64,000 nt of DNA from Streptomonospora nanhaiensis (GTDB lineage: Bacteria > Actinomycetota > Actinomycetes > Streptosporangiales > Streptosporangiaceae), in the NCBI RefSeq assembly GCF_013410565.1, contig NZ_JACCFO010000001.1:1860001-1924000 (forward strand). The letters run 5' to 3'. The notes under the pieces were generated by a model, which was given only the letters and a program-made list of their open reading frames with translations, was not told the DNA's origin and did no database searches. Positions within the stretch are counted from its first letter, which is position 1. Every line of letters begins with the position of its first letter. Shown piece by piece: positions 37,750-45,244 of the stretch. The translations under genes and the position numbers were made by a program.

Positions 37750-39147
37750 TCAGACCCGCACGTACTCGATTCCGGCCAGCTCGCAGAAGACCGCCCAGTC
37801 GGCGGCGGTGCGGCCCAGGTTCATGACCATGTGGTGGGTGCCGCCGGCCCGCAGCCAGGCGTCCATGCACCCGCGGATCCCGGAGTCGGGGCGGAACTGC
37901 CCGTAGGGCATCTCCAGGGCGGGCAGCTCCTGGGCGTCCAGGACCTCGCCCTCGGCCACGACCAGCCGGAACCGCTCGCCGCCCAGCGCCACCAGCGAGG
38001 CGAGGGTGGCGGGGCCGGGCTGGATGCGGAACAGCAGCGTGGGCGGGTCGTCCAGGCCGCCGATGCCCAGGGGGCGCTTGATCAGCCGGACGGGCTCGTC
38101 GCGGCGGGCGACCTTCCAGTTGCCCTCCCCCATGTGGCTCATGAGGATGGAGTCGGTCGGGAAGTCCATGGCGTACATCTCGGTGAAGTGGCCGTCGCCG
38201 GCGAGCCGGTGCCCGGCGTAGACGATGGAGGCGGCCAGCGCGTCTCCCTCGCCGGCGAACCCGTAGCCCTTGGCCATGAGGCTGGAGGCCGCGGCCATCG
38301 GCAGCCGGGCGAACCGGCCGTCCTCGCCGATGGCGTCGAAGTGGGTGGAGTAGGCGCCGCAGCCGCGCTCGGTCAGCAGCTGCTCGATGGCCAGCTGCAT
38401 GCGGGCGTGGTCCTCGCGCTCCTCCTTGGACAGCCGCTCGTCCACGGCGAACCGCTCGTCCTCCTCGGCCATGAGCTCGGCCACGGCCGCCTCGGGCAGG
38501 GCGCCCATCGCCCGGTGCAGCGCGCCCGGCGCGATGACCTCGACCTCGGGGCCGAGCTTGCGCGCCCAGGCGGTCTCGTCGAAGCGGGCGTCGCCCATGC
38601 CGTTCATGGCGTAGCCGAAGATCCCCACCCGCAGCCGCTTCCAGGCGGTGACGGCGCGGGCGGCGCGCGCCCAGCGGCCCACGCGCTCGCGGAAGGCCTC
38701 CCCCGGCCACTCCTCGGTGACCACGGTGAAGGCCCGGCCGGCGCGGACCATGGCGTTGGCGGTGTCCTGGGCGCCGTGGATGCCCTGGTTGTAGGTCATG
38801 TCGGCCATGTCCCACTCGGGGGTGACCACGGGGTCGGGCTGGATGTTGGCCAGGCACAGCGGCAGCCGCGCCTCGTGCAGCACCCGGGTGACGCGCAGGG
38901 ACGGGCCGTAGGTGAGCATCACGACCAGGACGCCGTCGAGGTCGTCGTTCTCGAAGGCGCGCATGGCCCGCTCGGCGTCGGCGCGGCCCCGCACCGGCTC
39001 GCCGACCACGCAGTCCGCGACGTCGGCGAGGCTCTCGGCGATGGCGCGCGCGTACCCGGCCTGGCGCTCGGTGATGCCCGGGATCATGTCGTCGTAGAGG
39101 GGCTGCATGATGCCGAGGATCCCGATGCTGGGGAGGCGTTCGCTCAC
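37750..39147 (-). CDS. araA: L-arabinose isomerase
   Basis: 465 residues. Converts L-arabinose to L-ribulose. LMAKGYGFAGEGDALAASIVY, then MDFPTDSILMSHMGEGNW, LGIGGLDDPPTLLF and AWLRAGGTHHMVM align with the conserved C-terminal half of AraA, including metal-binding Glu and His positions. The protein is a little shorter than the classical E. coli enzyme (about 500), and its N-terminal half is diverged. GTG 39147 overlaps the araD stop (GTGA), with AAGGAG upstream. Operon order is araB-araD-araA. Confidence 0.9.
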   Translation of the reverse strand: MSERLPSIGILGIMQPLYDDMIPGITERQAGYARAIAESLADVADCVVGEPVRGRADAERAMRAFENDDLDGVLVVMLTYGPSLRVTRVLHEARLPLCLANIQPDPVVTPEWDMADMTYNQGIHGAQDTANAMVRAGRAFTVVTEEWPGEAFRERVGRWARAARAVTAWKRLRVGIFGYAMNGMGDARFDETAWARKLGPEVEVIAPGALHRAMGALPEAAVAELMAEEDERFAVDERLSKEEREDHARMQLAIEQLLTERGCGAYSTHFDAIGEDGRFARLPMAAASSLMAKGYGFAGEGDALAASIVYAGHRLAGDGHFTEMYAMDFPTDSILMSHMGEGNWKVARRDEPVRLIKRPLGIGGLDDPPTLLFRIQPGPATLASLVALGGERFRLVVAEGEVLDAQELPALEMPYGQFRPDSGIRGCMDAWLRAGGTHHMVMNLGRTAADWAVFCELAGIEYVRV

Positions 39148-39854
39148 GAGTCGGCTCCTTCTTCCTGGCGCGGGCCGCGCTGGCCGTAGACGTTCTGGTA
39201 GCGGTCGTAGAGGGCGTCGATGTGGTGCTGGGGCAGGCGCTCGACGGGACCGTGCTCGCGCGCCAGGTGTACGGTGCGCGCGACGTCCTCGCACATCACC
39301 GCGGCCTTGACGGCGGCCTTGGCGTCCCTGCCGACGGTGAACACGCCGTGGCCGCGCATGAGCACCGCCGGGGAGCGGTGGCCGGCCAGGGTCGCGGCGA
39401 TGCCCTTGCCGATGTCGTCGCCGCCGATGAGGGCGAAGGGGCCCACCGGGATGTCGGCGCCGAACTCGTCGGCCATCGCGGTGATGGCGCAGGGGATCGG
39501 CTCGCCCCGGGCGGCCCAGGCGGTGGCGTAGGTGCTGTGGGTGTGCACCACCGCGCCGACCTCGGGCATGGCCCGGTAGACGTAGGCGTGGGCGCCGGTG
39601 TCGCTGGAGGGGGCGTGCGCGCCCTCCACCACGGTGCCGTGCAGGTCGCACACCACCATGGACTCCGGGGTGAGGTCGTCGTAGGTGACACCGCTGGGCT
39701 TGATCACCATGAGGTCGGCCCCGGGCACCCGGGCGGAGATGTTGCCGCTGGTCCAGGTGACCAGGTTCCAGCGGACGAGTTCGGCGTGCAGCGCGCAGAC
39801 CTCGCGGCGCAGGCGGGCGGCCGCGTCGGCGTGGCGGGCGGGGAGTGCGGTCAT
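39144..39854 (-). CDS. araD: L-ribulose-5-phosphate 4-epimerase
   Basis: 236 residues, class II aldolase/epimerase family. It converts L-ribulose 5-phosphate to D-xylulose 5-phosphate. WTSGNISARVPGADLMVIKPSGV and SDTGAHAYVYRAMPEVGAVVHTHSTYATAW contain the zinc-binding HTH motif, with the third His in LMRGHGVFTVG. ATG 39854 is preceded by AAGGAC, 8 bp after the araB stop; it overlaps araA by four bases. Confidence 0.94.
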   Translation of the reverse strand: MTALPARHADAAARLRREVCALHAELVRWNLVTWTSGNISARVPGADLMVIKPSGVTYDDLTPESMVVCDLHGTVVEGAHAPSSDTGAHAYVYRAMPEVGAVVHTHSTYATAWAARGEPIPCAITAMADEFGADIPVGPFALIGGDDIGKGIAATLAGHRSPAVLMRGHGVFTVGRDAKAAVKAAVMCEDVARTVHLAREHGPVERLPQHHIDALYDRYQNVYGQRGPRQEEGADS

Positions 39855-39862
39855 GGCGTCCT

Positions 39863-41548
39863 TCACCGGGTCAGGCTCTGGTTGCGGATGGCGCGCAGGC
39901 GGTGCAGCGCGTCGCTGCCGCCGCGCCCGAAGTGGTCGTGCAGCTCGGTGTAGACGGCGTAGAGGCCGTCGTAGGCGGCGGCGCGCCCGGGGTCGGGCAG
40001 CACCGCGTCGCGGGTGGCGCCGCCCATGGCGGCCGAGGCGGCGCGGATGTCGGGGTAGGCGCCGGCGGCCACGGCGGCGTGGATGGCCGACCCCAGGGCG
40101 GGCGCCTGGTCGGAGTCGGTCACGTGCAGGGGGCGGTTGAGCACGTCGGCGTAGATCTGGAGCACGAAGGCGTTGCGCTTGAGCCCGCCGGCCACGGTGA
40201 ACTCCGTGACGGGCACGCCCGAGGCGGCGAAGGCGTCGAGGATGGTGCGGGTGCCGAAGGCGGTGGACTCCACCAGCGCGCGGTACACCTCCTCGGGCCG
40301 GGTGGCAAGGGTGAGCCCGGCGATCACCCCGGAGAGGTGGTGGTCGACCAGGACGGAGCGGTTGCCGCTGTGCCAGTCCAGGGCGACGAGCCCGTGGCCG
40401 CCTACGGGCTGGTCGGCGGACTTGCGGGAGAGCAGGTCGTGCACGGAGACACCGAGGTCGTCGGCCTCGCGCTGGTAGGAGGCGGGCACGAACCCCTCGG
40501 CCAGCCAGCCGAAGATGTCGCCGACACCGCTCTGGCCGGCCTCGTAGCCCCACAGGCCGGGCACGATGCCGTCGAGGACCGCGCCGCACATGCCGGGGAC
40601 CTCGGCGAAGGTCGCGGCGTTCATGACGTGGCAGGTGCTGGTGCCCATCACGGCCAGCATCCGGCCGGGTTCCACGGTCTGCGCGGCGGCGGCGGTGACG
40701 TGGGCGTCGACGTTGCCCACGGCCACGGTGATGCCCTCGGGAAGGCCGGTGCGTGCGGCGGCGCGGGCCGAGAGCCGGCCGGCGGGCGCGCCCAGCTGCG
40801 ACAGCGGGTGGGCGATCTTGTCCTCGGCGAACCCGGCGAAGCGGGGGTCGAGCGCGGCGAGGTAGTCGCGGCTGGGCCAGGCGCCGTCCTGGTGGATGCC
40901 CTTGTAGCCGGCGGTGCAGACGTTGCGGGTCTCGCGGCCGCACAGCTCCCACACGATCCAGTCGGCGGCCTCGATCCAGCGGTCGGCGCGGGCGTAGACC
41001 TCGGGGTCCTCGCGCAGGACCTGCAGTCCCTTGGCGAACTCCCATTCGGCGGAGATGCGGCCGCCGTAGCGGGCCAGCCAGGTCTCGCCGCGCTCGCGGG
41101 CGAGGGCGTTGATGTCGTCGGCCTCGCGCTGGGCGGCGTGGTGCTTCCACAGCTTGGGGTAGGCGTGCGGGCGGTCGGCGAACTCGGGCAGCTCGCACAG
41201 CGGGGTGCCGTCGGCGGTGGTGGGCAGGACCGTGCAGGCGGTGAAGTCGGTGCCGATCCCGATGACGCGCTCGGGGGCCACACCGGCGGCGGCCAGCGCC
41301 TTGGGCACGGCGTTGCCGAGCACGGCGCGGTAGTCCTCGGGGATCTGGAGCGCGGTGTCGGGGGGCAGGACCACGCTGGAGGCGCCGGGCAGGGCGGTGG
41401 AGACCACGCCGTGCTCGAAGGTGTGCACCGCGCTGGCGAGTTCGGCGCCGTCGCTGACCCGCACGACGACGGCGCGGCCCGAAAGGGTGCCGAAGTCGAC
41501 GCCGATGACGACGTCCGAGGAATTGTTAGCGCTCACATTCTGAGTCAC
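39863..41548 (-). CDS. araB: Ribulokinase
   Basis: 561 residues, FGGY kinase. Phosphorylates L-ribulose. VVIGVDFGTLSGRAVVVRVSDG is the phosphate-binding motif, and GIGTDFTACTVLP, YKGIHQDGAWPSRDYLA and TEFTVAGGLKRNAFVLQIYADV are ribulokinase signatures. The start GTG 41548 has GGAG upstream. The first codons after the start encode VTQNVSANNSSD, and codons 4-10 are written by an 18-bp LacI-type operator (41522-41539), an unusual overlap of operator and coding sequence. Confidence 0.95.
   Translation of the reverse strand: MTQNVSANNSSDVVIGVDFGTLSGRAVVVRVSDGAELASAVHTFEHGVVSTALPGASSVVLPPDTALQIPEDYRAVLGNAVPKALAAAGVAPERVIGIGTDFTACTVLPTTADGTPLCELPEFADRPHAYPKLWKHHAAQREADDINALARERGETWLARYGGRISAEWEFAKGLQVLREDPEVYARADRWIEAADWIVWELCGRETRNVCTAGYKGIHQDGAWPSRDYLAALDPRFAGFAEDKIAHPLSQLGAPAGRLSARAAARTGLPEGITVAVGNVDAHVTAAAAQTVEPGRMLAVMGTSTCHVMNAATFAEVPGMCGAVLDGIVPGLWGYEAGQSGVGDIFGWLAEGFVPASYQREADDLGVSVHDLLSRKSADQPVGGHGLVALDWHSGNRSVLVDHHLSGVIAGLTLATRPEEVYRALVESTAFGTRTILDAFAASGVPVTEFTVAGGLKRNAFVLQIYADVLNRPLHVTDSDQAPALGSAIHAAVAAGAYPDIRAASAAMGGATRDAVLPDPGRAAAYDGLYAVYTELHDHFGRGGSDALHRLRAIRNQSLTR
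41522..41539. promoter_or_regulatory. LacI-family operator inside the start of araB
   Basis: ATTGTTAGCGCTCACATT, identical in all 18 bases to the site at 42941-42958 in the regulator promoter. The core GTTAGCGCTcAC is near-palindromic around a central CG, as expected for LacI-type repressors. It lies 7-24 bases inside araB, so repressor binding here would act as a roadblock or block the initiation region rather than the -35/-10 boxes. Confidence 0.8.
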
Positions 41549-41823
41549 GGGGGCTCCAGGGGGCGAGAGGGCGGGCTGTGTCGCGCGGGTGGACGGGGGC
41601 GGACGAGCGCGGAGGCGGACCGGGTGAGGGGTCGGACGGGGCCGGGGGCGGACGGGCCGGGGTCGCGGTCGGACAGGCGGGTCGCGGCGGGCGGGCGTCG
41701 GAGGCGGTCGGCGTGCTCGGTCGGCGGGACGGGGTCCGGAGCGGGCGCTGGGGCGGCGGTCGGCGTTCTCGGTGGCGGGCGGTCGGCTCGGCGGGGCTCG
41801 GGCTCGGTGCGTGGGCGGCGCGG
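41549..41823. other. G-rich spacer between the regulator gene and araB
   Basis: 275 bp with extreme strand bias: the plus strand is packed with GGGCGGACG, GGTCGG and GGCGGTCGG motifs and the minus strand with C. No gene or simple terminator hairpin is apparent. The araB promoter should lie here, but no clear -35/-10 pair is visible. Confidence 0.5.
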
Positions 41824-42852
41824 TCAGGGGCGGGCGGGAGCGGTGCTGGTGCGGATGACCAGCCGGGCGGGCACGACGCGGCGCGCCGGGGGCTCGGCGG
41901 TGGCGCCGCCGGGCTCCTTGAGCAGGTCGATCAGCAGTCCTATGCCGCGCCGGCCCACCTCGGTGAAGTCCTGCGCCACGGTCGTCAGGGGCGGGGTGAA
42001 GAACTCGGACTCGGGGATGTCGTCGAAGCCGACGACGCTGACGTCCTCGGGCACGCGCACGCCCGCCTCGGCCAGCGCGCGCAGGGTGCCCAGGGCCATC
42101 TGGTCGTTGGCCACGAAGACGGCGGTGATACCGGGGTCGCGGGCCAGGCGCACGCCGATGTCGTAGCCCGACCGGGGGCGCCAGTCGCCGAAGTGGGGCT
42201 CGGGGACCTCGGCCCCGGCCTCCTCCAGCGCGCGCCGCCACCCCTCGATGCGGCCCTCGGCCTCCAGCCAGTCGCGCGGGCCGCCGACGTGGTGGACCGT
42301 GCGGTGGCCGAGGTCGAGCAGGTGCCGGGTGGCCAGGTAGCCGCCGCCGACCTGGTCGACGCAGACCATCGGCAGGTCGGGCGCCTCGCCGCCCTCCACG
42401 GCCACGACCGGCCGGCCGGCGGGCTGGTCGGCCAGGCCCTCGACCACGGCCCGCTTGGGCGCGATGACGACGTAGCCCTCGACCGACTGCTGGGCGAGGT
42501 AGTCCATCGCCTCGCGCACGGCCGCGGGGGTGACCGTCTGCAGGGTGACGACGCTGAGGAAGTACCCGTCGGCGCGGGCGGCGTGCTCGATGCCGGCGAG
42601 GGTCTGGGCGGGGCCGTAGTGGATGGTGTCGAAGGCGACGACGCCGATGACGCCGGTGCGCCGGGTGACCAGCGCCCGCGCCGAGGAGTTGCGGCGGTAG
42701 CCCAGCTCCTCGATGGCGGCCTGGACCCGCGCCTGGGTCTCGGCGCGCACGTTGGGGTGCCCGTTGAGCACCCGGGACACGGTCTGGTGCGAGACCCCGG
42801 CCAGCCGCGCGACGTCCGCCATCACCGGACTGCGCCCAGCGGGTACCGACAT
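41824..42852 (-). CDS. LacI-family repressor of the arabinose locus
   Basis: 342 residues from ATG 42852. The HTH reads VMADVARLAGVSHQTVSRVL plus the hinge helix RRNSSARALVTRRTGVIGVV. The periplasmic-binding-like sensor domain ends DVSVVGFDDIPESEFFTPPLTTV. It stands at the head of the ara cluster, and identical operators lie in its own promoter and at araB, which supports a local repressor responding to arabinose or a derivative. The functional name araR would fit, but the Bacillus AraR is a GntR/LacI chimera, so no symbol is given. Confidence 0.9.
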   Translation of the reverse strand: MSVPAGRSPVMADVARLAGVSHQTVSRVLNGHPNVRAETQARVQAAIEELGYRRNSSARALVTRRTGVIGVVAFDTIHYGPAQTLAGIEHAARADGYFLSVVTLQTVTPAAVREAMDYLAQQSVEGYVVIAPKRAVVEGLADQPAGRPVVAVEGGEAPDLPMVCVDQVGGGYLATRHLLDLGHRTVHHVGGPRDWLEAEGRIEGWRRALEEAGAEVPEPHFGDWRPRSGYDIGVRLARDPGITAVFVANDQMALGTLRALAEAGVRVPEDVSVVGFDDIPESEFFTPPLTTVAQDFTEVGRRGIGLLIDLLKEPGGATAEPPARRVVPARLVIRTSTAPARP

Positions 42853-42940
42853 GTTCCGCACCGTCCTTGAGGGGTCGCGGGCACCCGGAGGAAGCCCGAT
42901 GAGTGTGACACCGGAGAGGCGTCCACGTGACGTGAGCAAC

Positions 42941-42970
42941 ATTGTTAGCGCTCACATTCACATCGGTCAA
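42941..42970 (-). promoter_or_regulatory. Promoter and operator of the LacI-type regulator gene
   Basis: On the minus strand TTGACC (42970-42965), a 17-bp spacer and TAACAA (42947-42942) form a strong sigma-70 promoter. The operator ATTGTTAGCGCTCACATT (42941-42958) covers the -10 box and most of the spacer, so binding would exclude polymerase. The regulator ATG lies about 90 bp downstream. This is a clear case for autorepression. Confidence 0.82.
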
Positions 42971-43466
42971 GGGGTGGAGCGGCGCGCATCCGCCGGAGAG
43001 CCGCGAGCCCGGGCCCTGCGCCGCCGGGCGCCGGAGGGGCCGGGAGGCGCGGCGGCCGGCGCGGGCTCGAAGGCGTTGTCCCAGGTCGGGAGCGCGGAGA
43101 AGGGCATGGGCGCGCCGTGCGGGCCGCCGCCCGCCCCCTGGACCGACGCCCGCGCGCCCGGACCCGCGTCCCGCCCCGGTGCCCGCGGCTCCCTCAGCCC
43201 GTCAACCGGGCGGCCGGGCCGCCCGCACGGCCGCCCAGCCGCCGGACGTCCAGGGCGGTGGCGGCCCAGGGCGGCGGCGGCCACCGCGGGCGGACCGGCA
43301 CGCGCGGGGCCGTTGCGCCCGGAACCGGAAGCGGGAGCCAAGGCCGCCCCAGACCGCCTTCACGGCCACCGGCACAGGGCCCGCCCGGCGAACGGCGGCG
43401 CGCCGGCGTGTCCCCCGCGCCGGTGGCCCCCGTCAGCCCCGTTCGGTGGCGCACGTCCTCGTCGGT
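42971..43466. other. GC-rich interval without a recognised gene
   Basis: About 500 bp between the LacI-type regulator promoter and the stop of the prmC paralogue. A minus-strand frame at 42967-43341 (124 codons) contains an ordinary-looking PMPFSALPTWDNAF stretch but is otherwise Ala/Pro/Arg low complexity and could be a gene remnant. Multiple GGCGGC/GCCGCC hairpins occur, for example near 43205-43230, and could end the upstream minus-strand transcript. Confidence 0.4.
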
Positions 43467-44318
43467 CTAGCGGTTCGCACGCGACGCGACGACGACCGTG
43501 GCGGCGTACTCCTTTGACGTCTCCGCCTCGGCCGCCATGCCGTCGCCGCGCAGTATCGCCAGCGCCGACGGCACCTGGCGGTCGCTCGTCTCCACGAACA
43601 TCCGCCCGCCCGGCGCCAGCCAGTCCGGCGCCTGCGCCGACACCCGCCGCAGCACGGCCAGGCCGTCGGCGCCGCCGTCCAGGGCGGCGCGCGCCTCGTG
43701 CTCGCGGGCCTCCGCCGGGAGCACGCGGATGTCGCCGGTCGGCACGTAGGGGACGTTGGCCAGCAGGACGTCCACGCGGCCGCGCAGGCCGGCGGGCAGG
43801 GCCGCGAAGAGGTCGCCGGAGTGGACGCTGCCGCCGACGGATTCGACGTTGCGGCGGGCGCACCGCACGGCGGCGGGGTCGATGTCGGCGGCGTGCAGTT
43901 CGGCTCCGGGCCGCGCGGCGGCCAGTGCCGCGCCCAGCGCGCCCGAGCCGCAGCACAGGTCCACCACGACGGGGCGCTCGCCCGCGGCGGCGATGGCCCG
44001 CTCGACCAGGAACTCGGTCCGGCGGCGGGGCACGAACACCCCGGGGTCCATCAGGATCCGCAGGCCGTGGAACTCCGCCCACCCCACCACGTGCTCCAGG
44101 GGGAGTCCGGCGGCCCGCCGCTCGACCATGGCGCGCAGGTCGGCGGCGGTGCGGGCGGCGTCGGCGATCAGCCGCGCCTCGTCCTCGGCGAACACGCAGC
44201 CGGCGGCGCGCAGCCGGTCGGCGGCGGCCGCGACGTCAGCGGGCCCGGGCGCGGAGGATGCGGCGGGGGATGCAGCGGCGGCGGAAGGGGTGGAACGGGG
44301 CGGGAAAGGGGTCGGCAT
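43467..44318 (-). CDS. Putative protein N5-glutamine methyltransferase (PrmC/HemK paralogue)
   Basis: 283 residues. SAM motif I VVVDLCCGSGALG (117-129), the acidic motif LHAADIDPAAVRCARRN and an HVVGWAEFHGLRILMDPGVFVPRRRTE segment match the HemK/PrmC family. The catalytic NPPY motif is replaced by Asn188-Val-Pro-Tyr191 (LLANVPYVP). This matches the actinobacterial paralogue class annotated as putative N5-glutamine methyltransferase rather than the release-factor enzyme itself. The target protein is unknown. A roughly 170-nt structured leader precedes the gene. Confidence 0.85.
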   Translation of the reverse strand: MPTPFPPRSTPSAAAASPAASSAPGPADVAAAADRLRAAGCVFAEDEARLIADAARTAADLRAMVERRAAGLPLEHVVGWAEFHGLRILMDPGVFVPRRRTEFLVERAIAAAGERPVVVDLCCGSGALGAALAAARPGAELHAADIDPAAVRCARRNVESVGGSVHSGDLFAALPAGLRGRVDVLLANVPYVPTGDIRVLPAEAREHEARAALDGGADGLAVLRRVSAQAPDWLAPGGRMFVETSDRQVPSALAILRGDGMAAEAETSKEYAATVVVASRANR

Positions 44319-44412
44319 GACGCGGATGGAGCCTTCCAGAAGAGACCGGAGGCACTCCCCCGGCGGCCCCTGGCGTCAGTTCCGCCTGCCGGACCGCACG
44401 GCGTCGGGGCGG

Positions 44413-44499
44413 GAGCGCCCTGTCCGTACAGCGGGAATCGGGCTCACCTCCTCGTACCGGCACGCCGAGCGTGCTGCCGTGATCGTGGCGGCCAGCCTA
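44413..44499 (-). promoter_or_regulatory. Structured 5' leader of the prmC paralogue with perfect SD and possible pseudoknot
   Basis: On the minus strand a TAGGCT -10-like box (44499-44494) is followed by a GCACGC-TCG-GCGTGC hairpin, then CCGGTACGAGGAGGTGAGCC. AGGAGGTGA is fully complementary to the 16S 3' end, yet no ATG/GTG/TTG stands at proper spacing (ATT is 5 nt on). GAGCCC in this stretch can pair with GGGCGCTC at 44420-44413, and CCGGTAC with GTACGG, giving an H-type pseudoknot. ACGAGG and GGACA recall elements of the guanidine-III riboswitch, but the pairing does not fit well and the downstream gene is atypical. The gene start is about 95 nt further. Confidence 0.35.
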
Positions 44500-44613
44500 G
44501 CAGGCCGCCCCCGGGCCGCCGGGGAGGGGCCGCCGCCCGCCCGGCCCTTTCCCCGGCGCCGCTGATCCCGCTCCTTCGACGGGGAACTATCGTGAACGTC
44601 GAATGAAAGGACG

Positions 44614-45222
44614 GTGTCCCCCGTGCTGACCGCCGACGACAGCCTCGTGCTGCGGCCCCCGCGCTCGACCCTGCGGACGATGCTCGTCAGCGCCGTGGTG
44701 ATCACCGCGGTCGGCACCGCGGGCCTGTGGCTCAAGGGGGGCTGGCAGGTGGCGCTGGGTGGCGCCGTGCTGCTGCTCGGCGTGGTCGCGGTGGGGGCCG
44801 TCCACATGGCCAGGTCCAGCGTTGTGCTGACCCCGCACGAGATCGTGGTGACGGGGCTGGGCCGCCCGCGGCGCCGGGCGCGCGCACGCGCCGCGGTGGT
44901 GGTGCGCGCCACTCTCATCGCGCCCCGGGGAGGGCCGCACCACAACCTGTTCGTGCTCGACGCCTTCGGCCGCGTGCTCATCCGGGTGTACGGCATGCAC
45001 TACGCCCCCCGCGACCTCGACCGGCTGGTGCACGCGCTGGGCCTGCCGGTGAGCGGCCCCGACCGCCCTGTCACCGCCAAGGAGCTGGCCCGGCGCTACC
45101 CGGGCATCCTGTCGTGGGCCGAGCAGCACCCCTACGTGCTCGGCGGCGCCCTCGCCGGCGCCGTGGTCCTGCTCCTGCTGCTGGGCGTCATCCTGGTGAC
45201 GGTGGCGACGCAGCCGTACTAG
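44614..45222 (+). CDS. Membrane protein with PH-like middle domain
   Basis: 202 residues. Two N-terminal membrane helices (MLVSAVVITAVGTAGLWL; VALGGAVLLLGVVAVGAV) precede a PH-like strand domain (SSVVLTPHEIVVTGLG, then HHNLFVLDAFGRVLIRVYGM). A final helix is VLGGALAGAVVLLLLLGVIL. Function is unknown. GTG 44614 or GTG 44623 may start it; AAAGGA at 44606-44611 is too close to the first and slightly far from the second. It is divergent from the prmC paralogue. Confidence 0.78.
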   Translation: MSPVLTADDSLVLRPPRSTLRTMLVSAVVITAVGTAGLWLKGGWQVALGGAVLLLGVVAVGAVHMARSSVVLTPHEIVVTGLGRPRRRARARAAVVVRATLIAPRGGPHHNLFVLDAFGRVLIRVYGMHYAPRDLDRLVHALGLPVSGPDRPVTAKELARRYPGILSWAEQHPYVLGGALAGAVVLLLLLGVILVTVATQPY

Positions 45223-45244
45223 CCGCGCCGCGGGGTCCGGCGGC

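Noticed and set aside
44413..44460. Guanidine-III riboswitch
   Set aside because: ACGAGG and GGACA match loosely from memory, but the P1 pairing is imperfect and the downstream methyltransferase is not a known guanidine gene; kept only as a structured-leader candidate.
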